Assembly (NCBI GenBank): GCA_002914805.1
Contig: JXTB01000232.1
Location: 168,468 to 232,467 of the forward strand
Source: Parasponia andersonii
Lineage: Eukaryota > Streptophyta > Magnoliopsida > Rosales > Cannabaceae
Direction: 5' to 3'
Length of the DNA: 64,000 nt
Notes under the pieces: model-generated
Told to the model about the DNA's origin: nothing
The model's input: the letters and a program-made list of their open reading frames with translations, nothing else
Database searches by the model: none
Program-made: the position numbers and the translations under genes
Part shown: one piece after another, positions 11,815-23,200 of the stretch
Layout: each line of letters starts with the position of its first letter
How positions within the stretch are numbered: position 1 is the first letter of the stretch

Positions 11815-12615
11815 GAAAGAAATAAATCATAGATGAAGAAGAATATGTTGATACAAGTTTCTTAGTGTAGTAGTGAGTAGTGAGCAGTGAGCAGGATTTC
11901 AATATCTGCTACTTGGTGAAAATTGAATCACCATTATCCTTATTAATAGACACTGAATCAAAGGATGTAAAGTGGCTACTGAAATATTGAGTGTTGTAAA
12001 AGGGTTCTCTATAGGAGATTTATGCTAACCTTGTTTGTAAGGGAGGTAAGCATAAGAAAAATTCCTTTACATGAAACAGTTTTGGATCCTGCAGAGATGG
12101 AAATCGCTTATCCATGATTTTGACACAGCTTCCATTTCTTGCTGGGGCTGTGTAAAGAATTAGTTTGAGCTCAATAGCAAAACCCATAACGTATACAAGC
12201 AATGCAAATCAGAAAGAAGGAAGAAACCATAGATGAATAAAAATATGTTGATACAAGTTTCCTACTGCTGTAGTGTACATGATTTCAACATCTGCTAGTT
12301 GATGAAATTGAAAAACCACTATGCATAAATAGCATTCTATCAAAGGATGTAAAGTGGCTTCTGAAATATTGTCAACCTTGCAAAAGGGTTCTCTTTAGGA
12401 GATTTCTGCTAACCTTGTTTGTTAAGGAGGTAGCTTAAGATAAAAATCCTTGAGATGAACCAGTTTTGGATAGCTGCAGAGATAGACATAGCTTATGCAT
12501 GATACAGCTTCTATTTTTTCAGCTGGGGTTGTATATATAATTAGTTTGAGTTCAACAACAAACCCCAAAACACACACAAGCAACTCAAATAAAAAAGAAG
12601 AAATTTGGACCATAA
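11815..12615 (-). pseudogene. 400-bp tandem duplication carrying two related reading-frame fragments
   Basis: Two diverged copies lie exactly 400 bases apart (AGATGAAGAAGAATATGTTG at 11831, AGATGAATAAAAATATGTTG at 12231). On the minus strand each copy contains a related stretch of hydrophobic N-terminal-like coding sequence. The copy read from ATG 12613 gives MVQISSFLFELLVCVLGFVV, then ELKLI. The other copy gives GFAIELKLILYTAPA but is two bases shorter upstream, so its ATG is out of frame. Shared downstream residues are PKL.H.K.F.L.LPP. This looks like a duplicated first exon of a membrane-protein gene of unknown family. No further exons were found, so these are treated as relics. Confidence 0.5.
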
Positions 12616-12769
12616 TGATGGAACAATAAAAAATCATCCTGTTTTCATTAATAATTTTATTCAGTGTATAATCACCAATCAAGCCATGATTACAAAAAGC
12701 TTTCCATCCTAGCGATGACTTTGTATAAATGGCACATAAAGAATACAATCGAAGAGGAATATTCTAATT
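12616..12769. other. 3' flank of the plastid ATP synthase gamma gene
   Basis: This short AT-rich segment between the duplicated fragment and the minus-strand stop codon at 12770 is the likely 3' untranslated region. Confidence 0.5.
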
Positions 12770-13867
12770 TTACTCTAACTCTTTTAGTGCTTCCGCACCG
12801 GCAACAATCTCCAATATTTCTCCAGTAATCTTTGCCTGCCGTTCACGATTATAAGCCATCGAAAGAGTCTTCTTTAACTCAACTGCATTATCAGTCGCAT
12901 TACTCATAGCATTCATCCTTGCCGCAAGCTCACTAGCCGTACTTTCTTGCAATGCCCTCAAAATCTGACTATTCAGGTATAAAGGCATCATAGCATCAAT
13001 AATCTGAACCGGGTCTTGCTCGAATTGCAAAAGTGGGGACAGTCCCTCGCTTCTTTTCCTCACACTTGCCCTCTCCACACTCAACTTCCCTTGCTTAGTT
13101 GTGAGCCTAAAAAACTCATCCTCAAATGCATCAACACTGTTCCCATTCACATCAAAAACCTTTCCCTTTGGTGACAAAGGAAGCAATGTATGAATAACAG
13201 GATCAAACTTAATCAAAGACACAAATTTAGTATAGACAAGCTCAACCTTGTCAACTTCTTCGCTAAGAAAGAGCGAGAAAACATTATCAGCAATAGTTTG
13301 AGCCTCTTTGGCGGTAGGAAAAGTCCCTGCTTCGATAAACTTATCTACACGAACATTAGGCCTACGATTGAAATAAGAGTTACCCTTTTTGCCAACACTG
13401 ATAACAGAGCACTCCAATCGGAGTTTCTTCAACTCGGTGATCCGAGTCTCGGCCTTTTTGATAACCCCATTGTTGAAACCACCACAGAGACCTCGATCGC
13501 TGGTGATGACCACAAGGGCAATCTTCTTTACGGGTCTAACATTTGTCAAAGGCACATCTACGTATTCGGACTGAAGCCGCTCATTGATGTCGTAGAGGAC
13601 CTCGACGAGAGTCTCCGAAAAGGGTCGGCCATTGATGACCGCTTCTTGGGCTCTGCGGACCTTGGCGGCCGCGACAAGCTTCATGGCTTCGGTTATCTTC
13701 TGGGTATTCTTTACGGAATCGATTCGTTCTCGTAGCTCTCGGAGACCACACTGAACTATAGGGAACGAAGATTGAGAGCCACCATTTTGGGGTTTTGTGT
13801 TTTTGAGAAGTGTGTTAGAAATTGAAGGCTTTGCAGAGACCCAGATGAAGATATTTGATAAGGACAT
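12770..13867 (-). CDS. ATPC2-like: Plastid ATP synthase gamma subunit lacking the regulatory cysteine pair
   Basis: Intronless, 365 residues from ATG 13867; the frame is open further upstream but only to a TTG. Residues 1 to about 40 look like a plastid transit peptide. The mature protein begins near GLRELRERIDSVKNTQKITE (41-60). The C-terminal helix with the NSQILRALQESTASELAARM segment (299-318) and AKITGEILEIVAGA (345-358) is fully conserved. The gamma subunit is the rotating shaft of CF1 and couples proton flow to ATP synthesis or hydrolysis. The plant-specific regulatory insertion is present (about 232-262), but the two cysteines that form the thioredoxin-controlled disulfide in the main chloroplast isoform are replaced by Phe238 and Ser244 in KVFDVNGNSVDAFEDEFF. 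The enzyme is therefore predicted not to be switched by light through thioredoxin. Arabidopsis ATPC2 has been reported to be thioredoxin-insensitive, which supports an isoform-2 assignment. The gene is divergent with the NDUFAF2-type gene about 1 kb away. Confidence 0.95.
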   Translation of the reverse strand: MSLSNIFIWVSAKPSISNTLLKNTKPQNGGSQSSFPIVQCGLRELRERIDSVKNTQKITEAMKLVAAAKVRRAQEAVINGRPFSETLVEVLYDINERLQSEYVDVPLTNVRPVKKIALVVITSDRGLCGGFNNGVIKKAETRITELKKLRLECSVISVGKKGNSYFNRRPNVRVDKFIEAGTFPTAKEAQTIADNVFSLFLSEEVDKVELVYTKFVSLIKFDPVIHTLLPLSPKGKVFDVNGNSVDAFEDEFFRLTTKQGKLSVERASVRKRSEGLSPLLQFEQDPVQIIDAMMPLYLNSQILRALQESTASELAARMNAMSNATDNAVELKKTLSMAYNRERQAKITGEILEIVAGAEALKELE

Positions 13868-14884
13868 TGATTCTGATATTTGTTGTATATATGATGGCGA
13901 AAAACGCAAATGGGTTTTGCAGAGGTTGAAGAAAATGTGGAGGGTTTAAGGGTTTTAGAGAGTCTCTGCAAAACCCTCTGTGGTAAAAGGTTGAAATGTA
14001 AAGTGAGGAGCTGAAGAAGAAGATGAGATTTTTGACCGTTTAAGTCGTGAGTTTTGAGAGGGTAGTTCGGTTTGGTGGAAGGAAGTTAATTGGGCTTACA
14101 AAGAGGTAGCCATGGAGGAGCCTCGTTCGGAGACTCCGCCGACCCATGTCGATGTAGAACATGTTCTCAATTTATTTCGCCGAAATTAATGAATATGTTA
14201 TCAAACGACACGAATTCGATGTCGTTTAAGTGAAAGCCGAGTCTTATGTGAAAGGTAAATTCATTTTAGTTCCTATGTTTTAGTTTCACTTTGATTATTA
14301 AATTTGAAGATTTAGAGAGCAAATTGAGACAAAAATGGCAGGAACCAAGACAAGACTGATATTTTTCTTTCTTTTTTTTTTTTTTTATTTAATAAAAGAC
14401 GACCTATTTTAAATTTGGACGAAAGTAGAATTAACCCTTATTATAAGATTAAACCTTATAAAACACAGTGTCGTTTACACCTAAAAAATAATAATAAAAA
14501 CAAAGTGTTGTTTGAAAACAATGTTTGCTGTCTTTAACGAAAAACGACGTGTAGCTTATAATTTAAAATTCGTGTCGTTTAATATGAAAAACGACGAGGT
14601 AGCCTTTTATCAGCAAAAACGACATCTCGACGAGGTAGCCTTTTATCAGCAAAGAAAACGACATCTCATTAATATGATAAAGATTGGTGTCGTTTATTGC
14701 CTTAGTGTCGTTTGCGTTTACATTTTGCTTTAAATGACGTCATGTCGTTCAAACGTCCGAACTGCCATCAGAATAAATCGACATGTCGTTCTTTTCAAAG
14801 TCGGTTGTTAATGAAGAAGGAAGAAGACCATGGCGAAAGTGCTTTACTTGTAGTGAAATTCTTTCGCATCGACTGGGAAGCAAA
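13868..14884. promoter_or_regulatory. Shared upstream region between the divergent gamma-subunit and NDUFAF2-type genes
   Basis: About 1 kb separates two start codons that face away from each other, so it should hold both promoters. It contains an unusual series of AACGAC/GTCGTT hexamers between about 14203 and 14790. It also holds a short tandem duplication at about 14593-14668 built on GACGAGGTAGCCTTTTATCA. No TATA box was assigned with confidence. Confidence 0.5.
14593..14668. repeat. Short tandem duplication upstream of the NDUFAF2-type gene
   Basis: GACGAGGTAGCCTTTTATCA is followed by GCAAAAACGACATCTC in the first copy and by GCAAAGAAAACGACATCTC in the second, directly adjacent. The copies differ by a three-base insertion. 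Confidence 0.85.
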
Positions 14885-17800
14885 ATGTCGAAGCTGTTCT
14901 CGAGGGTTGCTGGGTTCTTCAGCAATAGGAATCTGATGGGGGTGGACAAAGCCGGGAACCGATACTTCGCCAGAAAAGAAGAGATTGATGGTGTCAGTAA
15001 GTGGGTCTGACTCCTATTTCTAACTTTCTTTCATCTTCCGTGGAGAAATTATTGATTTTTCTTAATTGACATTCAAATTGGCTTAATGGGTTTTCTTCAA
15101 CTTGCCAAGTGTGTTCTAGTATGGAGTCTATTATGATAAAGACTTCCATTTGCAAACTGGGTTTTTGTTACCTTGGTTAATATATTCTAACTTTTGGTTG
15201 CTTCAGTCAATTGAGATGGGGATTCTATTTCGTATATTAATCCAAGAATGAACTCAATCATTGTGTTTTCCATATATGTTTTGGCTGACAAAGAAAGATG
15301 AGGAAGTAGAACAGAAATACCAACTTGGTAGTTTCTTTAGTTTTTCATAGTGTGGGAACCAATTTAGAGCTAAAATATTCACTTAAACGAGCGTGACAAA
15401 TGTTTCTTCCCATGTTTTTTAGGGACATCTATAGTGACCTAAAGTGACTTTGCTACGGGTTCATATATTTATCCAAGAATAAACTTAATCATTGTCTTTT
15501 CCGGATGGATAGTAGCATATTGCATTTCTGTTTTGGCTGACAAAGAACGATGAGAAAGTAGACTTGGTAATTTGTTAGTTTTTCCTGTCATGGTAATCAA
15601 TGTAGAGCTAAAAGCTTCACTTAAATGAGCAAGCTGAGCTGAATTTTTCTTCTTTTGTATATAATCAATATGAACTTTATGGTGGATTGCATTTTAATCT
15701 TGTAAAAAATATGGAGCTGTATATGCAGTTTTTATGTATATGCAATTGACTTGAAAAATTGCCCCTTATCGGCTACCTCTGACGCCTTTGCTTCTCTCTC
15801 TCTCTCTGAACTTTGGTGATGTGATAGTGAAAGAGAAAAGATGGGTGGCATTTAAGGGAGAAGATGATCCAACTTCCATTCCAGGTAACTGCTTTGATGC
15901 TGATTCAACATCCTTTTAGCTCCAAGTTTTCTTGTTGGGTTACTTCAGAACATTTTGTTTATCTTATCAGAGTAGCAATATGGTTTTTCCACTTTTAGCT
16001 TGTGACGTATAATTTATACAACTACTGACAGGCATCATACTAGATGCTTTGACCATACGTTTGAGAATGAAAACGAAGAAGAGGTGGACCATATCTATTG
16101 TGCTTTCAATTTTCTCTCCTGTATTGAATTCATGCTTGTCTTTTGGTTATTGTAGTTGAATGGATATGTTGGCTAAATGGGCAGCGCAAGAAAGCTCCGA
16201 CGCCAGAGGTAAATCTGGAACCTCAATTTGTTTTTTTTTTCCACACACACACACACACACACAAGTTCATATTGATCTCTCTTTAAATTTTTAGCTCTAG
16301 GACTAGAGGGATTTTACTAATTGAATGATTTCTTAGCTACTATTGTCTATAAAAGTAGATTCTTTTGAAATTTTTGCTCTGGAGAGAACAAAAGGAAGAA
16401 TTGACTCAGCAACTTCTGACAAATCTCTACCTGTTCTTGTTCAGTTTATGTTTTCTTTTGGAAATCTATCTTTCTTAAATATTTCTGAAAAATTATTCGA
16501 AAGATCAGTTGGAAGTACCTTCCTTTTTGCTTTGTTATGTTTCGGTAATTTAATATAGAGATGATTGAAATTCTCTCTGTAAGTTTCATTTATCTTTTTG
16601 TTGTAATGTAGTATACAAGTTGGGTACCATCAAGACTAAAACGTGCATTTTGGTTTTGTGATCTCTTCCACTGGTAATATTGTTCATATGCTTGCCTGTT
16701 CAGGAAATGGAAGAGATGGAAGCAAGGCGTGAACGTGTGCGTCAGAATGTTGCTCGTATGTGGGATTTCATGTTTACTTTTACAGTTTAGTTTGTTTCTT
16801 TTGAGACTCACTGGTCTATATCTTGACTTTTCTCTAAGTTCTAACTATATATTTATTTACTTCTTAATGTTCCTATGTCCCTTTTTTTAAGCTGATTTTT
16901 AATTTTGTGTTCCTTTCATGCTACTGTTCTTTCGAATTAGACTTCTCTATATCTCCTCTTCAGTTATGTGTGACCTAACCTTATACTTTTTGTTTCACAA
17001 AGTTCTGAAGAAAGAAGAAGAGGAAAGGAAACTAAAAGAAGGCAGTACGCGCAAAGGCAGCAGCATTGGTCAGCTATTTAGTGGAATACCTTACCTTAAT
17101 GTTATCTGTGTTCTTCTGCTTGTGAAATTACTGAATTTCATGCTCCACCTGCATAGGTAAAGCTGCATGTCCAGACTTGAGAAGTTTTATTCGGCAATTT
17201 CCGGCTTCTTCTGAGGGTAGTTTTCTTTTTCTTCACTCAGTGTGGACTTTTTCCCTTTACCTCTTGAAATCAAAACACTTTGTGTTTGGAGTCCATCTAA
17301 AATTCAGCAAACTAGCACAGTGAAAAAAAAAAATACTATCCATTTTCCCTTAAGATTCCATGTATCCAAGTTTCTTGTTACAGCCGTGAGCATGGTTTGG
17401 ATTGTAAGAGTTTATTGTCTTGACTTATGTTTTACACAAATTATTTTCTAAAGTAGGAGTTTATTTGTTGCGTTGAGAAGTTTGTTATGTCATGGTAACT
17501 GATTCCTACATTTGTTTTCCTTGTCTGATGTCAAAGGTGACAAAGTTGAAGAAGAAACTGAAGCAAAGGAAGAAGTGAGGTGGGTCTGCTACTGCTACAT
17601 TCCTAACACTATATTGCTTGTTTTCTTTTTCTGTTAAAACTCTTAGTTTTGCATCTAATTAACATCATGCTTGCTTTGATATATAGGAACCACAGGAAGA
17701 AAGAGGAAGAGAAATCAAGAGTAATCCCAGAGTAAGTTCACTCGTAGATGCCTCTGATTTGCGAGCTCGTGTGACCGTTGGTACCACAAAGCCAATGTAA

Positions 17801-18037
17801 AAGAACATAAAAAGTTTCCAGTTTGGTTTATCTGGAAACAAAAAGAGAGTTGGGGGTTGGGGAGATCAGAATGAGAGCACATAAACCAGAATTTCATGGT
17901 TTAGAATCACTGTTCTGCTAGATTCAAGGATCTACAATTTCATACTTTGTCTTGTCTCTCTTTCCTTTTACAGGTCTTCAGAGCCAACAGGATCCGGTGC
18001 ATCATATCGGCCAGGTACATGGCAGCCACCAACATGA
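14885..18037 (+). CDS. NDUFAF2-like: NADH dehydrogenase complex I assembly factor, NDUFAF2/B17.2L type
   Basis: Nine exons join in frame with GT-AG introns to give 183 residues: 14885-14996, 15828-15884, 16156-16208, 16704-16755, 17003-17068, 17157-17216, 17537-17579, 17687-17731 and 17974-18037. The product starts MSKLFSRVAGFFSNRNLMGV. It keeps the family core DKAGNRYFARKEEIDG and KEKRWVAFKGEDDPTSIP, then VEWICWLNGQRKKAPTPEE, a charged helix MEEMEARRERVRQNVALLKK, and ends in SEPTGSGASYRPGTWQPPT. These proteins are mitochondrial and help assemble complex I, being paralogues of the NDUFA12 subunit. The start at 14885 matches the conserved N terminus. An in-frame ATG at 14783 would add 34 residues and is less likely. 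The 3' untranslated region probably extends to about 18330. Confidence 0.92.
16242..16263. repeat. (CA)n microsatellite in intron 3 of the NDUFAF2-type gene
   Basis: A run of eleven CA units follows a T run. Confidence 0.9.
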
Positions 18038-18337
18038 ATTGTATGTTAAGGGGCTCCTAAAACCCGAAAGACCACAGCTGAGTTTGCTAGTGAAGCTTTG
18101 AGGCGTTTGGAGGAGCTACTGTTTTGGCCCAATATAACAACAATTTTTTCTTTTTCTTTAGCCAAACAGGAAAACAACCTTTATTCAGCCAAAAGAGAAG
18201 TCTATCCCATTGATTTGCTTGAGCCTGTTTTTTGGGCATCTCTAGCAGATTTATTTTTTTCATCTGCATGCAAAGTTGCAGACCAAAGACTCTGTAGACC
18301 CCAGTTTTTAAGAATAAGTAATTAACTGAAGAGAAGT

Positions 18338-19744
18338 TTTGTTTTCTGGCACATCACATTGGTATCTATCTACTTTCTCTGTAATAGTTAGAGTAATTTA
18401 CTTCAAAAATTAGCTAACTTTACATATTTGCAATTTTAGTCACGGTTGAAGATTTTTCATTTGTTTGTGTGTTTTTGTTGTTGTTGTTGTTGTTATNTTT
18501 ATTTGTTTATTTATTTATTTTTTGTAGAAAATAACTCTACCATTGGATTTTTTTTTTTTTTTTTACTTTTATCTATTTATTTGTTTATTTATTTATTTTT
18601 TGTAGAAAATAACTCTACCACTAATCTACGGCAAACTGAACAAAAAAAAAAAAAAATTGCACCGTCTAAATTAGACTTTTACTCTAATTGTTTCAAGGAT
18701 AAAAATATCCATTAGCAACTACTACATGTGCAAAAGTTGAGTATTTTTCTTTATACGTACATTATATAATTGTCAGCTATTGTATGGAGTAAGTGTATCT
18801 GCCATATAAACCATGGTGTTTGGTTATTTGGCATTTTCAATACATTAGAACCATAAGTTCATTTTTTCTGCAGTTTATAAGAAATAAAAGATAACAATGT
18901 TATTTTGTATTATTAAATAAGAAAAGAAAAAAAAAAAAAAAAGGCCCCCTCTCAAGCGGTTATGTTAGATACACCATTCATGGTGATGACATTTGAGACT
19001 TTGAGTCACATGTACAATTTTTTTTCTTCTTCAGTATTGCTCGATGATGATAAGTTGATTGAATATTTACTCTTAATCTCTTATGATTTTATTTTAATTG
19101 GAAATTTTGATTAGTTTACGTGATAGATACAACCAAAATATTAACTTAATTAAAAAAAAGAAAAAAAGCAAGAGTGCAAACAGGACAAAGATTGTATGAG
19201 AAACTTAGCATAGCACTTCGTAAATACTCGTGCTATTCATTTACTTATTTTTTTGGAATATAATATACAAAAACAAAACAATATAGTACTATCAAAAAGA
19301 ATTAACATAGTAATTTATTGCATAATTACAGCTGGAGATTCCTTTCATTTCTTTAATTTCGCGCCAAACAAAGGCTCAAATTGGAATATACTATACCCTA
19401 ATCATTATCCAAATCCATTTCTCGACAAACTCGATCATTCTTTCTTTCTGTCGAGTTCAGACTCGTGTAGAACACGTGTCATAAGCTGGTGATACGACAT
19501 GTCGTCATCAGCAACATTCAATTAAACATACAAATAACATCGTGCGCCGTAAAAGGTCAAAGTCAAATAAGGAAAAAACCCCGTGATCCCTATCCGTCAT
19601 GATCAAATCAAACGGCTCAAAAACAAACCAACGGTCACTCTCTCTTTCTCAATAATTACATAAATGCCCTTATACGAAAAGGCCTCCACTGGTACCGGCT
19701 ACTACTACTAGCTCGAACGTTCGAAACCTCCATTTTTGCCGTAG
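18338..19744. other. Intergenic spacer between the NDUFAF2-type gene and aconitase
   Basis: AT-rich sequence. It contains a 78-bp direct duplication at about 18498-18620 (TTTATTTGTTTATTTATTTA followed by GTAGAAAATAACTCTACCA), several homopolymer runs and one N at 18497. The right end is the aconitase promoter side. No gene was recognised. Confidence 0.5.
18497..18497. other. Ambiguous base (N)
   Basis: A single N lies inside a low-complexity GTT/TTTA tract. It is probably an assembly uncertainty. Confidence 0.99.
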
Positions 19745-19816
19745 CTTCTTCTTCTTCTTCTTCTTCTTCTTCTCTCTCTCTTCTTCTAGCAGCTTCTTCT
19801 TCCTTCTTCTTCTTCG
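19745..19816. repeat. CTT/CT-rich leader tract of the aconitase gene
   Basis: A pyrimidine-rich run of CTT and CT units lies 35-105 bases upstream of the aconitase ATG, typical of plant 5' leaders (Y-patch-like). On the other strand it reads as an acidic/Lys-rich shadow frame. Confidence 0.75.
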
Positions 19817-19850
19817 CCATTTATGCGTCGAAAACCCTAGAATCGAAGCC

Positions 19851-20190
19851 ATGTACAGTTCCACGTCATCGTCTTCTTCGCTGCTGTCTTCAGTCTCCAG
19901 AGTCCGATTCTCGTCCTCGCTCTCGCGATTCTCCGCAACGTCGTCGTTCTCTCCTTCGAGAGTAAAGTTGTTTCCTTCGTCTTCGCAATCACAGGTACCG
20001 TTTCTCAACGAGAAGCACGGCTCTCTGAGCTTCTCCTCCACGATTCGATCGCTTCAGTCCCCTGCGTTGCCGCGTTTCAGCCATTGCCTCAATTGGCGCT
20101 CTCGGCCGATGACCCTCACGGCTCATTCTAGAACCTCCGCGCCTTTCTTGGAACGCTCTCAGCGGAATATGTCCACTTTCGGTATATATA

Positions 20191-20226
<36 letters not shown>

Positions 20227-23200
20227 GAAAAGAGGGAGCTTGCGTGGATTACCAATATATATATTTATATAGGGCACCAAAATCCAGTAGGTATTTTTTT
20301 TTTACCTATGCATAAGTATTAATAGTATTAATTTGGCTAATAATTTAGGATGTATATTTTTTTTATTGTAAAAAGTAAGAGAGAAAGAACATTAATGATG
20401 CATGTCTTTTCATACTCTTTATTGTAATAATTGGATCATCATTAAACGGTGATCCAACGGCTAAAAAAAAAATACTTACCTATAGGTAAAGAAAAAAATA
20501 CCTATTAGATTGGAAACATATACACTTTATTGTAGTCATTGGATCATCATTAAACGGTGATCCAACAGCTAAAAAAAAAAAATACTTACCCATAAGTAAA
20601 AAAAAAAATACTTATTGGATTGGAAACATATATAAAAAAATACTTATTGGATTGGAAACATATATATATAGGTTGGATAATTTTTTTAGTGGAGATTCAT
20701 GGTTATAATTAGTGTACGAGAATACGTGCATTATTTATATTTTTTTTTTATTTTTTATAACGTAGACACTAAATTTTTCGTTCGCTAAATTGATAATCAT
20801 AAGTAAAAAAATAAAAAATACATTATTGGTGCCCATATATATATATATACACGTGTGTATAACTTGTTTTGGTTGAATTACTCAGCTTCAGAACATGCTT
20901 TCAAGGACATAATAACCAGTCTCCCCAAGCCTGGAGGTGGCGAGTTTGGGAAATTTTATAGTTTGCCTGCTCTGAATGATCCGAGAATTGGTGTGTATTT
21001 TTGAAATTCAGACTAGTTCAGTATATTAAATGTATTTTCATCGTTTTTTTGTTGAATTATAGATAGGAAGTTTTATCAAGTTTGCTTTTTTAGTTTATGT
21101 GTACTGTAGTCTAGTGAAGTAATACACAGAATTGTCTTTGTAGTGTCCTGAAATTTGTATATTTTGGTTTGGTAGGGAGGCTGCCATACTTAATACGGAT
21201 ACTTTTGGAATCCGCAATACGTAATTGTGATAACTTTGAAGTTACTAAGGATGATGTTGAAAGGATCATAGATTGGGAAAACACATCGCCGAAGCTAGTG
21301 GAAATCCCTTTCAAGCCCGCTCGAGTGCTCCTTCAGGTTTTTTGGTTTGATTCTTTGATTATCAAATACTAATGGTTCCAGAATGTGGAAAAATGAAAGA
21401 AAAAAAGAGAGCCATCTTCTTAAAGCTTTTTCTCTTGTGCGTTAGGACTTTACTGGGGTACCAGCTGTGGTTGATCTTGCCTGTATGAGGGATGCTATGA
21501 AGAAGCTTGGCAGTGATCCTAATAAGATTAATCCATTGGTATGTAAATTTCTGTGTCACGTTAACTAGAATTATCCTGCATTGTAGGGTATAATTGAGTT
21601 CGATTTAATGGGAAAAGAATGTTCGCTCATGTCATTCTTTGTTTTTGATATTTGTTACAAAATCTATGATTTGTAGGAAATGCCACTTGTGAATTTTGCA
21701 TCAGTATTGTAATTCTCAGTTTGGGAATTCCTCCATTGTATTTGAACACAATATGTTCTCTTTCAGGTTCCGGTGGATCTTGTAGTTGATCATTCAGTTC
21801 AGGTTGATGTAGCAAGGTCTGAGAATGCAATACAGGCTAATATGGAACTTGAATTTCAGAGGAACAAAGAGAGATTTGCTTTCCTCAAATGGGGATCATC
21901 TGCTTTCCGTAACATGCTTGTAGTTCCTCCTGGTTCCGGAATTGTCCATCAGGTAAGGTTGCAACAAATTCACAGACTAACATCATCTTTGGATGTCATA
22001 TTAAGTGCATCAATGGTCTATGGAGCAAACACAGTGATGGAATTCCCATCTTAGGTTCTATGCATTGCAAAATTTTCAGTTAAGACTAATCTGCAAAACT
22101 TTCTAGTGCACCAGATTCTTTCTTTGATCTTGTTTTCAGGGTAGGCAGGACGTGCTTGATTTAGATTCCAATCTTAAATATTTTCTGAGATATATCTCCT
22201 TAAACAAATGTACTTAACTCCTGATTGGAGTTTAATTTTTAGATAGATTTGAAGACTGAGTGTGTCTTATTGATGATTTATAGGTGAATCTGGAATATCT
22301 TGGAAGAGTTGTTTTTAATACTGATGGCCTTCTCTACCCTGATAGTGTGGTTGGTACTGATTCCCACACAACTATGATTGATGGGCTAGGAGTTGCTGGA
22401 TGGGGAGTTGGAGGAATTGAAGCAGAGGCAGCAATGCTTGGCCAGGTAAACATGCATAGGTCTTGGGTTGTGTGTGTCTGTGTGTGTGTGTGTAACAAAT
22501 CGATGAGTTTTTGCATGATTCATCAGAGTAGTTTACAAGCATATTTCACATATTTAATATATTAGTGCTGTGAAAAATTAAACACGAACTATTAAAATCA
22601 ATCCAAGAAAGCAAACGAACGCTAAAGATTTGTACTGGTTTGATCCCAATATGGAATCTACGTCAGTCCACTATAAATCAAAGCACTAGTTACAAGCAGT
22701 ATTTGAGAGGTCACACACCAGTAACTATTTTCCCAAAGTCCCAGTTACAGATCCTATGATCTCACACAAAATCTGTTGAGGGAAAAATTATAGGAAAACT
22801 CTCAGTAAAACACGTATATCCAAAACTAACGTAGTTCTTTTACAACTCAAAGACTATGCTTTACACAAATGTGATTGTCTCCTGGACTTTAACTGCCATA
22901 ACTGGCTCAAGTAACTTGACACAACTTGACTTACTGATGAGATCACAAGTTTGATTTCCCTTTTGTTATTCGGCACACTTGCAAAGCCATTTCTTGAAGT
23001 GATACACAATAATTCTCTGCTCTCTATTGTGTGGTTTTCAAACTGGACAGCCCATGAGCATGGTGTTACCTGGTGTTGCGGGATTCAAGTTAACTGGAAA
23101 ACTGCGTGATGGAGTCACAGCTACTGACTTGGTATTAACTGTGACCCAAATGCTGAGGAAGCATGGTGTTGTTGGCAAGTTTGTTGAGTTTTATGGTAAG

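Noticed and set aside
13190..13735. Plus-strand frame of 181 codons
   Set aside because: It lies entirely antisense to the well-conserved gamma-subunit gene.
13868..13909. Gamma-subunit start further upstream
   Set aside because: The upstream codon is TTG. ATG 13867 gives a normal transit peptide.
19670..20041. Acidic/Lys-rich protein on the minus strand
   Set aside because: It is the complement of the CTT-rich leader and Ser-rich presequence of aconitase.
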